Assembly: GCA_003354135.1 (NCBI GenBank)
Contig: PIVK01000019.1
Span: 1-53,931 of the forward strand
DNA: 53,931 nt
Origin: Rhodospirillales bacterium
Lineage (GTDB): Bacteria > Pseudomonadota > Alphaproteobacteria > Rhodospirillales > GLO-3
Reading direction: 5' to 3'
Shown: piece by piece, positions 53,171-53,931 of the stretch
How positions within the stretch are numbered: the first letter of the stretch is position 1
Layout: every line of letters starts with the position of its first letter
Program-made: the position numbers and the translations under genes
Notes under the pieces: generated by a model
Databases searched by the model: none
Seen by the model: only the letters and a program-made list of their open reading frames with translations
What the model was told of the DNA's origin: nothing

Positions 53171-53248
53171 CGGAATCGACGATAAATGGGCATCTGCGGA
53201 ATCGACGATAAATGGGCATCTGCGGAATCGACGATAAATGGGCATCCG
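53171..53248. repeat. 26-bp tandem repeat, three units
   Basis: Three head-to-tail 26-base copies begin at 53171, 53197 and 53223; the first two are identical and the third differs by one base near its end. Each contains the core ATCGACGATAAATGGGCATC. There are no spacers, so this is not a CRISPR array. It lies in the 180-base gap between the cytochrome c gene and the FGE-like gene that face each other. Confidence 0.9.
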
Positions 53249-53324
53249 CCGAAAAGCCGCGCATCAAATTAAAATGCCAGGCTGACCGATCGGCGAAAAT
53301 CCGAATTCTCATACTTCATGTTGC

Positions 53325-53931
53325 TCAATTGATCGTCCTGGCGAGCCGGAATCCGAATTGGTTACTCGGGTAGATCGGAAACATTGGGGAGCGGCTGGCG
53401 GAACGAACGTAGGTGGCGGCGGCACCCCAGGATCCGCCGCGAAGAACATAGCGACCGCTGGAGACGGAATCGTATCCCATATAGGGTAAGCCGGTGATCG
53501 GTGCTGCATTGTAATCGTTATCATACTTATCCTGGGTCCACTCCGCCACATTGCCCATCATGTCGTGCACACCAAAGGCGTTGGCGTCAAAGCTGCCCAC
53601 CGGGGCCGTTTTATCGTCAAAATCATCACCGCAATCTGTGTTCTCACAGTTAGCGTAATTCCCCCCGGCATCACCGCCCCACGGATAGGCCGTGTTGGAC
53701 CCGGCACGGGCCACGTATTCCCATTCGGATTCGCTGGGCAAGCGGTAAGTGAGCCCGGTTCTGGCGTTCAGCCACGGGATATATTCGGTGGTGACGGCGT
53801 CCCAACTGACATTGGTCACCGGCCGGGTGCCCTTGCCGAAGCCGTCATCGGTAGGCAAGACGCACCCGCCATCGTCAACGCACTTCATGTAATCGTCCCA
53901 CGTCACCTCGTACCTGCCGATCTCAAAATTG
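53325..53931 (-). CDS. Formylglycine-generating-enzyme (SUMF1) domain protein, N-terminus outside window
   Basis: About 202 codons remain before the window edge; the frame is open through the end (NFEIGRYEVTWDDYMKC), so the real start lies beyond it. Family motifs: RPVTNVSWDAV, TYRLPSESEWEYVARAGSNTAYPWGG, FGVHDMMGNVAEW, RYVLRGGSW and the closing NQFGFRLAR. FGE-type domains either oxidise a cysteine of sulfatases to formylglycine or serve as binding modules in enzymes such as EgtB and in kinase- or caspase-linked proteins. Which applies cannot be told without the N-terminal part and partner gene. The GGNYANCENTDCGDDFDD insertion is Cys/Asp-rich and may bind calcium. Confidence 0.85.
   Translation of the reverse strand, partial: NFEIGRYEVTWDDYMKCVDDGGCVLPTDDGFGKGTRPVTNVSWDAVTTEYIPWLNARTGLTYRLPSESEWEYVARAGSNTAYPWGGDAGGNYANCENTDCGDDFDDKTAPVGSFDANAFGVHDMMGNVAEWTQDKYDNDYNAAPITGLPYMGYDSVSSGRYVLRGGSWGAAATYVRSASRSPMFPIYPSNQFGFRLARTIN

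Noticed and set aside
53171-53248. CRISPR array
   Set aside because: The 26-bp units abut without spacers.

Overview
The window is high-GC DNA from an alphaproteobacterium, most likely of the Rhodospirillales. The main evidence is gene order: ubiquinol-cytochrome c chaperone - DUF177 - rpmF - plsX - fabH - ihfA - merR; glyA - nrdR - ribD - ribE - ribBX - ribH - nusB - thiL; and rpoZ - rsh - pdxJ - acpS - lepB - rnc - era - recO - parC. A MucR/Ros regulator, a K+-independent type proton pyrophosphatase and a Mg-type HemB agree with this. Scattered motA/motB, cheW and fliL-like genes point to a flagellated, chemotactic cell. No rRNA, CRISPR array or prophage was seen. One tRNA, tRNA-Pro(GGG), is present.

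Layout. 1-3.1 kb (mostly minus): a truncated MerR-HTH/PAS-like regulator, thrH, a family-5 uracil-DNA glycosylase and a NYN-domain protein with a 27-bp tandem-repeat tail. 3.2-14.1 kb (plus): folK, rpoZ with a repeat-built acidic tail, the (p)ppGpp enzyme, pdxJ-acpS-lepB-rnc-era, recO and parC, plus a small minus-strand gene with a very strong ribosome binding site. 14.2-20.4 kb: TRAP transporter subunits Q and M, a TPR/glycosyltransferase-like protein and, on the other strand, the TRAP binding protein and the N-degron aminoacyltransferase Bpt. 20.4-22.8 kb: motB (long Pro-rich repeat tail) and motA. 23-30 kb: a membrane-linked methyltransferase, threonine ammonia-lyase, a penicillin-acylase family hydrolase, cheW and hemB, with several gene stubs between them. 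30.1-36 kb: a branched-chain amino acid ABC transporter operon, livHMGF plus a small membrane protein, then livK. 36.1-44.6 kb: mucR, rpiB, glyA, nrdR, riboflavin genes, nusB, thiL and a fliL-like gene. 44.8-52 kb: hppA, bamE, cytochrome bc1 chaperone, DUF177, rpmF, plsX, fabH, ihfA and merR. 52-53.9 kb: tRNA-Pro followed by an accessory stretch with a frameshifted response-regulator remnant, two short tandem-repeat arrays, a small cytochrome c and a formylglycine-generating-enzyme-like gene that runs off the window.

Two themes stand out. First, several otherwise ordinary proteins (NYN protein, RpoZ, MotB and the acylase N-terminus) carry in-frame tandem-repeat segments that give low-complexity charged, proline-rich or aromatic regions. 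Second, the gaps hold recognisable gene stubs: the last ~20-45 codons with stop codon of a Cu/Zn superoxide dismutase, a flavin reductase and a MetY-like enzyme, the start of an IS110 transposase, and a broken response regulator. This suggests ongoing deletion of accessory genes between conserved blocks. I did not find a clearly new multi-gene system. The best leads are the repeat tails, a MucR lacking its zinc-binding histidines, recurring TATA-core operator-like repeats, and the small 69-residue gene after era.
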